Source: Streptomyces aureocirculatus
Lineage (GTDB): Bacteria > Actinomycetota > Actinomycetes > Streptomycetales > Streptomycetaceae
Direction: 5' to 3'
Assembly: GCF_000720475.1 (NCBI RefSeq)
Contig: NZ_JOAP01000011.1
Location: 124,001-188,000 of the forward strand
DNA length: 64,000 nt
Under the pieces are notes generated by a model. That model did no database searches, was not told the DNA's origin, and worked only from the letters and a program-made list of their open reading frames with translations. This document shows, piece by piece, positions 52,900-61,006 of this stretch (positions within the stretch are counted from its first letter, which is position 1; each line of letters starts with the position of its first letter). The translations under genes and the position numbers were made by a program.

Positions 52900-54108
52900 A
52901 TGGCGACAACAACGCTTGGGGAACGGCTGATTGAGCTTCGCCTGCGCCGTAGCTTGACGCAGGAACAGCTCGCTGAGAGAGCGGATCTCAGCGTGGACAC
53001 AGTCCGGAAGCTGGAGCAGAACCAACGCATGACGGCTCGCATGAGCACGCTCAATAAGTTCGCGCGGGCGCTGGACGTGGAGACATCCGTTCTGCTCGGG
53101 GCGCCCAGGGTGTTAGAGGCGAGCAACGGAACAGAGCCGCCGAGTCTCCTTGCCCTGCGCCAGGCGGTGACGCCTCTCTCGGATTTTCCAGGAGTCGGCG
53201 AACCGGGTGACCTGCCTGCCCCTACGATCGCTCAGCTACGTGACAGCATCCGAAGCACCGAGCGGATCCGCCGCCAAGGCGAACTGACTAAGATCACTGC
53301 CCTTCTGCCAACGCTGCTGGCCGATGCCCGCGCTGCTGTACGTGAGTGCACCGGGGAAGACCGGGCGGCAGCCTACGCAGTGCTCGCTGAGGCGTACCAA
53401 GTGGCCGCCACCACGCTCACCGCATTCGGTAAGGAGGACGCTGCGTACACGGCACTTGAGCGCTCGATGGCTGCGGCTCAGTGGTCCGACGACCCGCGCT
53501 TGGAGATCATCGGGGTGTCCTCGCTCTCCTGGATCTTCTCCAAGCAAGGGCGGCTGGCGGATGCCGAAAACGTCGCGGTGCGGATGGCAGAACGTATCGA
53601 GCCCGGGTTCCGTTCAGCACCCATCGACTTGTCGTTGTGGGGGATTCTTTTGCTTCGAGGCGCGAGCGCCGCAGTGCGAGCCGAGCGGACCGACACTGCT
53701 GAGGACCTGCTCTCACTGGCCACAGCGGCAGCGGCGCGCATCGGTGTTGACCGGCTCGACTACGCCACACCTTTCGGCCCCACCAATGCGGGAGTCGCGG
53801 CAGTCAACGCGTGGGTGGACATGGGTAAGCCGGACAAGGCTCTGAACCGTGCCAAGCGAATCGCCGACGTAGCCAGCCTCCCCCCTACCTGGCGGGCCCG
53901 GCACTATCTGGACTGCGCTCTGGCCAACGCGGAGATGAATCGAGACCTCGCAGCGACAAGGGCCTTGCTGGCAGCGGAGCGCACAGCACCGGAATGGATG
54001 CGGTACCACTCGACCTCACGCCACCTGGTAGCCGAACTGCGGGAACGCGAGCGTCGACGCAGTTCCCCCATCAGGGAGTTGGCCGTCCGTTTGGAGATCA
54101 ATACCTAG
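52900..54108 (+). CDS. HTH (XRE) regulator with TPR-like C-terminus
   Basis: 402 residues. The helix-turn-helix occupies residues 6-60 (LIELRLRRSLTQEQLAERADLSVDTVRKLEQNQ). The remaining 300 residues are alpha-helical and TPR-like (AVLAEAYQVAATTLTAFGKEDAAYTALERSMAAAQ, GRLADAENVAVRMAERIEPG, AWVDMGKPDKALNRAKRIADV), a common architecture for Streptomyces regulators that respond to a small peptide or metabolite. ATG at 52900 within GGGCAGGGCC. First cargo gene of the integrated element. Confidence 0.9.
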   Translation: MATTTLGERLIELRLRRSLTQEQLAERADLSVDTVRKLEQNQRMTARMSTLNKFARALDVETSVLLGAPRVLEASNGTEPPSLLALRQAVTPLSDFPGVGEPGDLPAPTIAQLRDSIRSTERIRRQGELTKITALLPTLLADARAAVRECTGEDRAAAYAVLAEAYQVAATTLTAFGKEDAAYTALERSMAAAQWSDDPRLEIIGVSSLSWIFSKQGRLADAENVAVRMAERIEPGFRSAPIDLSLWGILLLRGASAAVRAERTDTAEDLLSLATAAAARIGVDRLDYATPFGPTNAGVAAVNAWVDMGKPDKALNRAKRIADVASLPPTWRARHYLDCALANAEMNRDLAATRALLAAERTAPEWMRYHSTSRHLVAELRERERRRSSPIRELAVRLEINT

Positions 54109-54221
54109 CTAGGACGCAGCGTCCTACCTGATTCGCGTGCTCGCACGCCCTGTCCCTGGGCCTGGTTCGCGTTCCGCTGCACGGTAGTCACCAGATCACC
54201 AGCGGTCTGGAGGCACTGAGC

Positions 54222-54375
54222 ATGACGAATACAGGCGAACGAGGGAAAACCTCCAGGGCAGCCTGGAAGCGACGGCCTGTTCTGGGGTGGGGTATTCGTC
54301 CTGCTGACCTGGGGGACATGCGTCGTTCTCCTGGTCATGGCGGCAACCGGAAAGCTCACCTCAGTGCATCCATGA
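54222..54375 (+). pseudogene. small membrane-protein gene with a one-base frameshift
   Basis: The ATG at 54222 has GGAGG ten bases upstream. The frame reads MTNTGERGK and then is lost; moving forward one base in the AAAA run at about 54248 gives an uninterrupted PPGQPGSDGLFWGG... then VFVLLTWGTCVVLLVMAA, TGKLTSVHP and a stop, 49 residues with one membrane helix. Either a real single-base insertion or a sequencing error. The intact protein would be a small cytosolic-tail, one-helix membrane protein between the regulator and the next gene. Confidence 0.65.
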
Positions 54376-54537
54376 GTTTCCGATTCCTGCCGGTGAAGTG
54401 ACCCGGTAAGGGACGGGGGACAACGGCCCGACCGGTCGCAAGCCTTATGAGGCGGAGTCGGCCCGTCAGGTCAGCAAGTGCGGTACGGCCTGGCCATTCG
54501 GTCTAGCTGTCTCTACCACCAAAGGAAGGGAAACGCG

Positions 54538-55050
54538 ATGACTGTCGTACTGGACAGCCCCACGCGGACACAGCTCCGCGACCCGGTGACACTTCTCAAC
54601 GCGGTACGCCCGCACGTCAGGGAATACACGTACAACGTGCTGGAGAGCCCCGGCTCGGCGGGCGTCACCATCTGGGAGCGTGAGATCAAGCTCCTGACGC
54701 GGGACAACGTCATGGTGCGTGACATGGCGGAACGCGTCCTCGGACAGGCAGTCGCCTACACCCTCACGGCCATGGAGCGCCGAGACGTGCACATCGGCGT
54801 GGGCAAGACCGTGGACATCGGCGTCCATCAGCTCATCCTCGACACGCCGGTGTACTTCGCACTCTGCAAGGTCTACAACGGCGGTACGTACAAGCACCAC
54901 GCCCCGCTCATCGAGCGCCGCAGGGACGGGCTTGTGGGCCGCACCGCCGACGTCATCCGAGAGAACGGGTTCGCCGTGGATGACGAACTGTGGGGCATGG
55001 ATGCCCCGGACTGCTCTCCATGCGACGACAAGGTGCCCGACAGCCACTGA
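54538..55050 (+). CDS. conserved hypothetical, glycine-rich-domain-like protein
   Basis: 170 residues. GKTVDIGVHQLILDTPVYFALCKVYNGG and TYKHHAPLIERR resemble the VDIGWHxFILxTxxYxxFC...FIHHxP block of the bacterial relatives of GRDP/DUF1399 proteins; the usual tryptophan is valine here. The C-terminus has a CSPCD pair. ATG 54538 has GGAAGGGAAA upstream. Function unknown. In the same orientation as the regulator and methyltransferase, so probably one functional set. Confidence 0.72.
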   Translation: MTVVLDSPTRTQLRDPVTLLNAVRPHVREYTYNVLESPGSAGVTIWEREIKLLTRDNVMVRDMAERVLGQAVAYTLTAMERRDVHIGVGKTVDIGVHQLILDTPVYFALCKVYNGGTYKHHAPLIERRRDGLVGRTADVIRENGFAVDDELWGMDAPDCSPCDDKVPDSH

Positions 55051-55122
55051 ACCCCGCTAGAGTCCCCTGCCCGCCCAAAGGGGCAGGGGGCCCAACCGCA
55101 ACCAGGCGCAAAGGACACTCTG

Positions 55123-55791
55123 TTGGCTGCACGGCACAACATCGACGACGAACGCGAACTCTGGGACCAGTACGCCAACAGCAAGAGCGTGCAAGGCTCC
55201 GTCAACGACTCACCCCCGGTCTTCTGCTGGACGCAGTACCAGAGGCACGGGCCGGGGCCGGAAGTGCTGGGACAGCCAACGAACGCGCTTGAGATCGGAT
55301 GCGGTACCGGGCGGGCCGCCGCGTTCCTCGCGGAGCAAGGCGTCAAGGTCACGGGCGTTGATCTCTCGCCCGTCATGGTGGACAACATCACCCAACGGTG
55401 GGGCTCGCTCGGCACGCGGTTCGTCTGCGCGGAAGTCCTGGAGCATCTGCGAGAGAACCCGGAGACGTACGAGGCGATCTATTCGATCTTCGGCGCCGTC
55501 TGGTTCACCGACCCCGCGCGACTCTTCCCCCTGGTGGCGCAGCGGCTCACCCCCGGCGGGGTCTTCGCGTTCTCACAGCCTCCCGCCATCCCGGGCGCCT
55601 ACGGACCACAAGGCATGTACAAGGGCGGGTTCGCGGGAAAGGCACTGTTCACCTACCGCTACAGCTACACCCCCAGAAAGTGGGAAAACCTCCTTCTGCG
55701 GGCCGGATTCGAGAAGGCGGAAGTGCGGGTTCTCGACGCCCCCGAGCCTGACCACATCGGGACCCTGATCGCTCGTGCTGTGGTGAGCTGA
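55123..55791 (+). CDS. class I SAM-dependent methyltransferase
   Basis: 222 residues. The SAM loop is NALEIGCGTGRAAAFLAEQG, followed by VTGVDLSPVMVDNI and a post-II/III block (LTPGGVFAFSQPPAI). The TTG at 55123 is the likely start, with AAAGGA eight bases upstream. A small-molecule methyltransferase by overall shape; the substrate is unknown. Last intact cargo gene of the element. Confidence 0.88.
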   Translation: MAARHNIDDERELWDQYANSKSVQGSVNDSPPVFCWTQYQRHGPGPEVLGQPTNALEIGCGTGRAAAFLAEQGVKVTGVDLSPVMVDNITQRWGSLGTRFVCAEVLEHLRENPETYEAIYSIFGAVWFTDPARLFPLVAQRLTPGGVFAFSQPPAIPGAYGPQGMYKGGFAGKALFTYRYSYTPRKWENLLLRAGFEKAEVRVLDAPEPDHIGTLIARAVVS

Positions 55792-55807
55792 CACAACGGC
55801 ACGTTGG

Positions 55808-56392
55808 ATGACGCCGCCACAGACCGTTTCCTCGGGGGGGATCTGGACGAGCGTTCTACGGCGCCTCACGAAGGACGGCGACGACAACGCCGTCAGCTAC
55901 GTCGACCAGGCGCCGATGGCCGTGCTCAAGGTCCAGCGGGAGCGTCAGGAGATGTGGAGGGAAAGGCTCGGCTCGCGCTGGGTGGATCAAGGACTCGTCT
56001 TCGCTCGTGACGGATACCGGCTCCGCGAGGAGGGATCATGCCGGGGAGGGCCGCAGGACGCCGGGCAGGTCAGTGCGCGGTGGCGGAGCACCAGGGCGCG
56101 GCTGGGTCTTCCCGAGCGGTTCCGTGTCCATGACTGGCGGCACAGCAAGGTCACGAACGATCTGGACGCGGGGGAGAACCCCGTGGAGGTCTCCGCGAAC
56201 GTGAGGCATCACTCGCCCGGAACACGATGGCCCAGTACGGAAAACCGCGAGTGGAGGGAGCGAAGAAGCTCGCCTCAGGGACCGCTGAGCGCATCGGTTT
56301 GGGGAGGGTCGGACGAACGCCCGGACACGTTGGTCACGCTGTTGGTCACGCCATATCTCCGCGAGTCGCGTCTTCCCTGGTCAGGGCGCTAG
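55808..56392 (+). pseudogene. tyrosine recombinase (integrase) remnant
   Basis: The catalytic C-terminal half is recognisable: VSYVDQAPMAVLKVQRERQ...RWVDQGLVFARDG, HDWRHSKVTNDLDAGENPVEVSANVRHHSPG (the HxxR...H boxes) and, in another frame, TMAQYGKPRVEGAKKLA with the nucleophilic tyrosine. The frame shifts at about 56219 and shifts back near 56300, after which DTLVTLLVTP ends the gene at 56392. The N-terminal core-binding half and first catalytic arginine are missing. It is not functional as read. It lies beside the right end of the element. Confidence 0.82.
56329..56350 (+). promoter_or_regulatory. GTTGGTCACG direct repeats near the right end
   Basis: GTTGGTCACG at 56329-56338 and 56341-56350, 12-bp period, inside the end of the integrase remnant. 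Matches the decamer at the left end; a candidate integrase arm-type site. Confidence 0.55.
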
Positions 56393-56403
56393 AGAAAAGT
56401 ACG

Positions 56404-56445
56404 ACGGCCGGGGCCGCCACCCCCCACAGGAGAGGCCCCGGCCGT
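56404..56445 (+). terminator. terminator hairpin containing the right 19-bp repeat
   Basis: ACGGCCGGGGCC (56404-56415) and GGCCCCGGCCGT (56434-56445) form a perfect 12-bp stem. The right copy of the 19-bp repeat (56405-56423) covers the first arm and part of the loop. The remaining sequence to 56711 contains no gene; TTGTACAAAC at 56537 is the only AT-rich spot. Confidence 0.75.
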
Positions 56446-56711
56446 CACACGGTACGAACCGCGTGGCGGTCCGTACTCCCTTCTGCGTTCCCGGTGCGTT
56501 TTCTGTCACACCGCGCCGCGTCACCCGTTAGTTGCTTGTTGTACAAACATGGACGCGCACCCGCCGTACGCCGTAGCGTGCAGTTTCGCGCCGCGTCGCG
56601 ACCCATCGACGCGACCGCCGACCGGACCACCGCGAGCGGCACAGCGGCGCACGACCGCGAGAAGACAGACCCGTGAGAGCGGCGCCTCGCCGAGGCGCGG
56701 AGGGGCACGCA

Positions 56712-57383
56712 GTGCAGGGGGAGGATGACGCTGAGCTGACCGCCGCCGTGCTCGCGGCGCAGGACGGGGACGAGACCGCCTTCCGGACTGTGTACCGCGC
56801 CGTGCACCCGCGGCTGCTCGGTTACGTACGTACGCTCGTCGGCGACCTCGACGCGGAGGACGTCGCGTCCGAGGCGTGGCTGCAGATCGCCCGCGACCTC
56901 GACCGGTTCAGCGGCGACGCGGACCGCTTCCGCGGGTGGGCCGCGCGCATCGCCCGCAATCGGGCCCTCGACCACATCCGGATGCGCGGCCGCCGCCCCG
57001 CGATCGGCGGCGACGAGACCGAGCTGACCGGCAGGCCCGCCGAGGCCGACACCGCGGGCGAGGCGATCGAGTCCCTCGCCACCGACGCGGCCCTCGCGCT
57101 CATAGCCCAGCTTCCGCAGGACCAGGCGGAGGCCGTCGTGCTGCGTGTCGTGGTCGGCCTCGACGCCAAGAGCGCCGCCGATACGCTGGGCAAACGCCCC
57201 GGAGCCGTCCGTACCGCCGCGCATCGCGGGCTCAAGCGGCTCGCCGAACTCATGGGCGCCGACGCGCCCGCGCAGGGGCAGGGACTCGGTGCCGTTCCCC
57301 CGCAACCGGACCCGCACGGACGTGCTGTGCCGCCGTCCCCCTGTGTGACGCATTCGCGTACGCGGACGCAGAAGGACATGTGA
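56712..57383 (+). CDS. ECF-family RNA polymerase sigma factor
   Basis: 223 residues. Region 2 is DETAFRTVYRAVHPRLLGYVRTLVGDLDAEDVASEAWLQIARDLDRF...RGWAARIARNRALDHIR, region 4 LPQDQAEAVVLRVVVGLDAKSAADTLGKRPGAVRTAAHRGLKRL. GTG 56712 has GGAGGGG eight bases upstream; GTG 56673 is weaker. A proline-rich tail of about 40 residues follows region 4. The stop overlaps the next gene (TGATG), which encodes the membrane partner. Confidence 0.93.
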   Translation: MQGEDDAELTAAVLAAQDGDETAFRTVYRAVHPRLLGYVRTLVGDLDAEDVASEAWLQIARDLDRFSGDADRFRGWAARIARNRALDHIRMRGRRPAIGGDETELTGRPAEADTAGEAIESLATDAALALIAQLPQDQAEAVVLRVVVGLDAKSAADTLGKRPGAVRTAAHRGLKRLAELMGADAPAQGQGLGAVPPQPDPHGRAVPPSPCVTHSRTRTQKDM

Positions 57384-58963
57384 TGGCCGACGAGCAGGAC
57401 AAGTGGCTGGACCGTGACGCGGCGGAGCGACTGCTCCGCGGTGAGCGGCTCGAAGGCATCGGTGATCACGAGCGCGAACAGGCACAACGCCTCGCCGAGG
57501 CGCTCATCGCGCTCCGCGCGCCCGTCCTCCCCGCGCCCACCGCCCAGGCCGGTCCCGCCGGCGATGGCGAGCTTCCCGGCGATGGTGAGCTTCCCGGCGA
57601 GGCCGGGGCACTGGCGGCGTTCCGCGCGGCCCGCGAGGCCCGCGCGGCATCGGGTGCCGCGGCGGAAGCGGCAGCCGTCGCGGATGCGGCAGCCGTCGCG
57701 GATGCGGCGGCCGGGTCTGGGGTGGTGCCCGGGGCCGGGGCGGCGGGTGTGCCTGGTGCGGGGGCTGTGCCCGGGGCGGCGGCTGTGGGTGGTGCGTCCT
57801 GTGCGGCGGCTGCGGGCGGTGCGGCTTCTGGGTCTGGTGCGGTGGCTGCGACTGGTGGTGCCCTTGCGCCCGGTGTCGCTTCTACGCCCGGTGTCGCTTC
57901 TACGCCCGGTGTGACTTCTACGCCCGGTGCGGCGGCTGCGGCCGGTGCGACTGCCGTGCCCGATGGTGCCGGAGCCGTAAACCCGCCTGGGCACGCGGCG
58001 AACACCGTGAACACCACGGACACCGCGGACACCAGACCCGCGGTCGCCCCGGACGTGCCCAGTGTCACCCCGGCCCCCGAAGCGGACCCGCGAACGGCGG
58101 CAGAGCTGCCCCGGCCCCCCGCCCCTCGGCAGCCGGAAACCCCCAAGGCCCCCGGTGATCAATCCGTCCGCATCGGACGCACCGCCGCCGCGGGGCGCGG
58201 GTCCGTCCGCTGGGGGCGCCCCGTGCGGTTCGGGGTGGCCGCCGCGGTGGCTGCCTGCATGGTCGGCGGGGTCGCCGTCGCCGCCGGGACCGGTGTCATC
58301 CCCTCGCCGTTCCAGCGGAGCGAGCAGGGGCCCGCGACCAGCGCCTCGCCCGGGGCGACGCCGGAGCGGCCGATGTCCACGCCCTCCGGCGACACCGTCG
58401 CCCCGCCCGACGACCTGCCGGACGACGTGAGCTCCGCCCCCGACGACGAGCCGTCGAAGGACCCGGAGAGCAGCGCACCGCCCGAGAACACCGAAGCCCC
58501 GGACGGCCCGGAGGACGGTGACACCGGCGGCGGGCAGGAGAACGCCGACAAGCCGGAGAAGGACCAGGGCGCCGGGCCCGACAAGGGCCAGGGCCACAAC
58601 CGCGGCGACACCAAGAAGTGGTACAAGCACGTCGTCTCCGCCTGCCGCGACTACCGCAGCGGCGACATCCAGGGCGACAAGCGCCGCAGCCTGGAGGAGG
58701 CGGCCCGCGGCGCCGGCCGCGTGCGCACGTTCTGCGAGCGCGTCCTCGGTGGCGGCAAGGACAACGGCAAGGACAACGGCCAGGGCAACGGCCAGGGCAA
58801 CGGCAACGGCAACGGCAACGGTGGCAAGGACGACGAGGACCACCAAGGCGGTGAGCACGGTCCCGGCCAGGGACAGGGCGGCGGCCACCACGCCCCGCCC
58901 GCCAAGCTCCCCGCCCCGCTCCCGCGCCCGTCAGCGTCGTACAGCGCGCTGCCCGTCCGCTGA
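57383..58963 (+). CDS. membrane partner of the second ECF sigma factor, repeat-rich
   Basis: 526 residues. A conserved N-terminus (DRDAAERLLRGERLEGIGDHEREQAQRLAEALIAL) is followed by about 180 residues of alanine/glycine/proline repeats (units such as AVADAA and STPGVA), one membrane helix (FGVAAAVAACMVGGVAVAAG), an acidic linker and an exported domain (KKWYKHVVSACRDYRSGDIQGDKRRSLEEAARG...VRTFCERVL) with two cysteines and an NGQGNG tail. Position and topology suggest an anti-sigma factor. No zinc motif is seen; the N-terminal helix is the likely sigma-binding part. Confidence 0.8.
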   Translation: MADEQDKWLDRDAAERLLRGERLEGIGDHEREQAQRLAEALIALRAPVLPAPTAQAGPAGDGELPGDGELPGEAGALAAFRAAREARAASGAAAEAAAVADAAAVADAAAGSGVVPGAGAAGVPGAGAVPGAAAVGGASCAAAAGGAASGSGAVAATGGALAPGVASTPGVASTPGVTSTPGAAAAAGATAVPDGAGAVNPPGHAANTVNTTDTADTRPAVAPDVPSVTPAPEADPRTAAELPRPPAPRQPETPKAPGDQSVRIGRTAAAGRGSVRWGRPVRFGVAAAVAACMVGGVAVAAGTGVIPSPFQRSEQGPATSASPGATPERPMSTPSGDTVAPPDDLPDDVSSAPDDEPSKDPESSAPPENTEAPDGPEDGDTGGGQENADKPEKDQGAGPDKGQGHNRGDTKKWYKHVVSACRDYRSGDIQGDKRRSLEEAARGAGRVRTFCERVLGGGKDNGKDNGQGNGQGNGNGNGNGGKDDEDHQGGEHGPGQGQGGGHHAPPAKLPAPLPRPSASYSALPVR

Positions 58964-58977
58964 AGGGCGCCGACGGG

Positions 58978-59083
58978 CGTTGAAGAACGCCGACGGACGC
59001 CGACGGACATTGAAGGCCGCCGACGGATACTGACGGACGGCCACGGACATTGATGGCCACCGACGGATACTGACGGACGCCCA
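58978..59083 (+). repeat. degenerate tandem repeats after the second sigma locus
   Basis: CCGACGGATACTGACGGAC occurs twice with a period near 48 bp, with shorter GACGGAC/GGACATTGA units between. No gene is supported in 58964-59289. Confidence 0.7.
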
Positions 59084-59289
59084 CGAATGTGACCCAGACC
59101 GCACCGCCCGGGTGTGACGTTTCCCGAACGGGTGACGCAGTAAGAAGTGAGCCGACTGGTCATCGGCTGTGCACGAGCCGGGGTTCCCCCCGTACCTACG
59201 GCTCCGTGCCAATGGCGCGGGCGGGATACGTTCCCCCGATTCCGCCCGCGCCCTCGATCCCCCAGGTGCCGCGCGGGGCCCCGACCCGC

Positions 59290-60252
59290 TCACTTGTAGA
59301 CGACCACCCGGTCCCCGTCCTTGACCTGCTTGAACAGCCGGGCGATCCCCTCCTTGTCGCGTACGTTCACACAACCGTGCGACGTGCCGTTGTAGCCGCT
59401 CGCCGCGAAGTCGGACGAGTAGTGCACGGCCTGGCCGCCACTGAAGAACATGGCGTACGGCATAGGGGTGTCGTACAGCGTCGACACATGGTGGCGGGAC
59501 TTCCAGAAGACGCGGAACTCGCCCTCACGGGTCGGGGTGTACTCGGAGCCGAAGCGCACGTCCATCGTGGACCTGACCTTGCCGTCGATCATCCAGGTCA
59601 GGGTGCGGCTGTCCTTGCTGATGCACAGGACACGGCCGGTCAGACAGCGCCGGTCCGGCTTGGCGGGCGGCATGCCTCCGTCGGGGTACAGCTCGTACCG
59701 CGAGGGGTCGCGCGTCATCGTGAGCAGCCGCTTCCAGGTGCGGGTGTCGGTCGCGCCGGTGGCCAGCAGGCCCCGCTTGCCCTGGAAGCCCGCGACCGCG
59801 GTCGCCGTGACGGGCCCGTACGTCCCCGTCGGATGCTGTCCGAACCAGCCGATCTGCCGGAGCCGGGCCTGCAACTCCCGCACCTTCTTGCCCTGTTCGC
59901 CCCGGGCCATGACGACCGGGCCCGGCTCGGGAGGCGGTGAGGGCGCGCTGGTACGCGGCGGGGGCGCGGGGGAGGACGGGGTCGTCGGTGCCTGGTGGGT
60001 GTGCCGCTTCCGCTGCGACGCGGGCAACTCCGCACGCGAGACGGGCGACTTCATCTTCTTCAACTTCTCCGTCGGGGAACTCCGGGGACTCCGCGGAGTG
60101 GGTGCGGAGTTGTCCGAAGTGGTCCGGGCGGATGGCGAATTCTCATCGCTCCCGGCCGTGTCGACGGCCTGCCCCGTGCACCCGCACGCCAGGGCCAGGG
60201 CGGCGACAGCGCCCGCCGCCGCCCGCCCCTTGGCTATCGCGCCCCTGCTCAT
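59290..60252 (-). CDS. L,D-transpeptidase with peptidoglycan-binding domain, lipoprotein
   Basis: 320 residues. A lipobox-like start (AAGAVAALALACGC) gives membrane attachment; a serine/proline linker; a PG_binding_1 domain (KKVRELQARLRQIGWF...TYGPVTATAVAGFQGKRGL); and a YkuD catalytic domain with the active site HGCVNV (GTSHGCVNVRDKEG). It forms 3-3 cross-links in peptidoglycan outside the membrane. ATG 60252 has GGGGGA upstream; ATG 60264 is possible. Confidence 0.92.
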   Translation of the reverse strand: MSRGAIAKGRAAAGAVAALALACGCTGQAVDTAGSDENSPSARTTSDNSAPTPRSPRSSPTEKLKKMKSPVSRAELPASQRKRHTHQAPTTPSSPAPPPRTSAPSPPPEPGPVVMARGEQGKKVRELQARLRQIGWFGQHPTGTYGPVTATAVAGFQGKRGLLATGATDTRTWKRLLTMTRDPSRYELYPDGGMPPAKPDRRCLTGRVLCISKDSRTLTWMIDGKVRSTMDVRFGSEYTPTREGEFRVFWKSRHHVSTLYDTPMPYAMFFSGGQAVHYSSDFAASGYNGTSHGCVNVRDKEGIARLFKQVKDGDRVVVYK

Positions 60253-60371
60253 CGCATCCCCCATGTCGCACCATGTCGCGGAACTGGACACCGTTCCCAG
60301 AAGTGTTTCCCATGAGCGAATGCTTGTGAAGCCTGCCTCGGTGGCGCCCTCAGGGGTGCCTCGGGGTGCCC

Positions 60372-60914
60372 TCAGTGGTGCCAGGCCTGGCCATCCACGT
60401 TGTAGATCATCCGCTGGAGCACCTTCAGGGCCCGTACGTACTCGGCGTCGTCGATGCCCTCGTGGGTCTCCCCACGGGTCTTGCCCTGCAACGCGGCGAC
60501 CCGCCCGCGCAACTGTGCCCCCTCCTCCGTGATGTGCAGCGGGCCGTCCACGTCCTCCGTGAGCAGCCCGCGGCGGATCAGGGCGTCGATGTCGTGGTGC
60601 AAGGGCCCCTCGCCGAACTCCAGGTAGCCGCGCAGGACTTCGACGACCTCCTTGCGGTCGCGGCCCTCCGGGTGGCCGTCGACCTGGTTCAGGACCCACC
60701 ACTGCGGCTGCGTGAGCCCGTTCTCCGCGAGCATCGTGCGGATGTGGTGCACCACGGCCTTCCCGGCCGCCGAACTCCAGTAGCCGATCGGCTGGGTGAC
60801 CAGGTCGGCGTCGCTGTGGGAGGGGGCGAAGGGCGCCTTCTTCGCAGACGCAGATGCAGTCGCAGTGGCAGTGGTGTTCGCATCGGCGTTCGTGTTCGTG
60901 TTCGTGTTCGTCAT
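60372..60914 (-). CDS. MarR-family transcriptional regulator
   Basis: 180 residues. A low-complexity N-terminus (TNTNTNTNADANTTATATASASA, written by a 6-bp DNA repeat) precedes a winged-helix domain: VVHHIRTMLAENGLTQPQWWVLNQVDGH, EVVEVLRGYL, DALIRRGLLTEDVDGPLHITEEGAQL. ATG 60914. Its promoter region carries a dyad identical in form to a SoxR box, so it is likely to respond to redox-active compounds. Confidence 0.85.
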   Translation of the reverse strand: MTNTNTNTNADANTTATATASASAKKAPFAPSHSDADLVTQPIGYWSSAAGKAVVHHIRTMLAENGLTQPQWWVLNQVDGHPEGRDRKEVVEVLRGYLEFGEGPLHHDIDALIRRGLLTEDVDGPLHITEEGAQLRGRVAALQGKTRGETHEGIDDAEYVRALKVLQRMIYNVDGQAWHH

Positions 60915-60921
60915 GTGTACG

Positions 60922-60952
60922 AACGTAGGACCTCAAGTCCGCTTGAGGTCAA
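60922..60952 (-). promoter_or_regulatory. SoxR-box-like promoter
   Basis: The perfect dyad GACCTCAAG-N4-CTTGAGGTC (60929-60950) sits between TTGACC (60947-60952) and TACGTT (60922-60927), a 19-bp spacer. Overlong spacers with a central dyad are the hallmark of MerR-family promoters, and the half-site CCTCAAG/CTTGAGG with four central bases is that of the E. coli soxS SoxR site. Confidence 0.75.
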
Positions 60953-61006
60953 ACACTTCGCGAGCCCCGGCTCGTGCGGCGAACGGCCCCCGTGCGTCAG
61001 CCGACG

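Larger units (their letters stand above)
52653..56423. mobile_element. small integrated element (3.77 kb) with decayed integrase
   Basis: A 19-bp direct repeat (CGGCCGGGGCCGCCACCCC) marks both ends (52653-52671, 56405-56423). Inside are an HTH/TPR regulator, a frameshifted small membrane-protein gene, a conserved hypothetical, a methyltransferase and, next to the right end, a truncated tyrosine recombinase. GTTGGTCACG motifs occur near both ends. Base composition and codon use of the cargo are visibly less GC-biased than the flanks (more ATA/TTG/AGG-type codons). The right repeat is part of a complete terminator, the left one only an arm. Confidence 0.75.

Noticed and set aside
55292..56450. 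A tRNA gene as attachment site of the integrated element
   Set aside because: I could find no cloverleaf or CCA-proximal TPsiC sequence at either end; the direct repeat belongs to a terminator hairpin instead.
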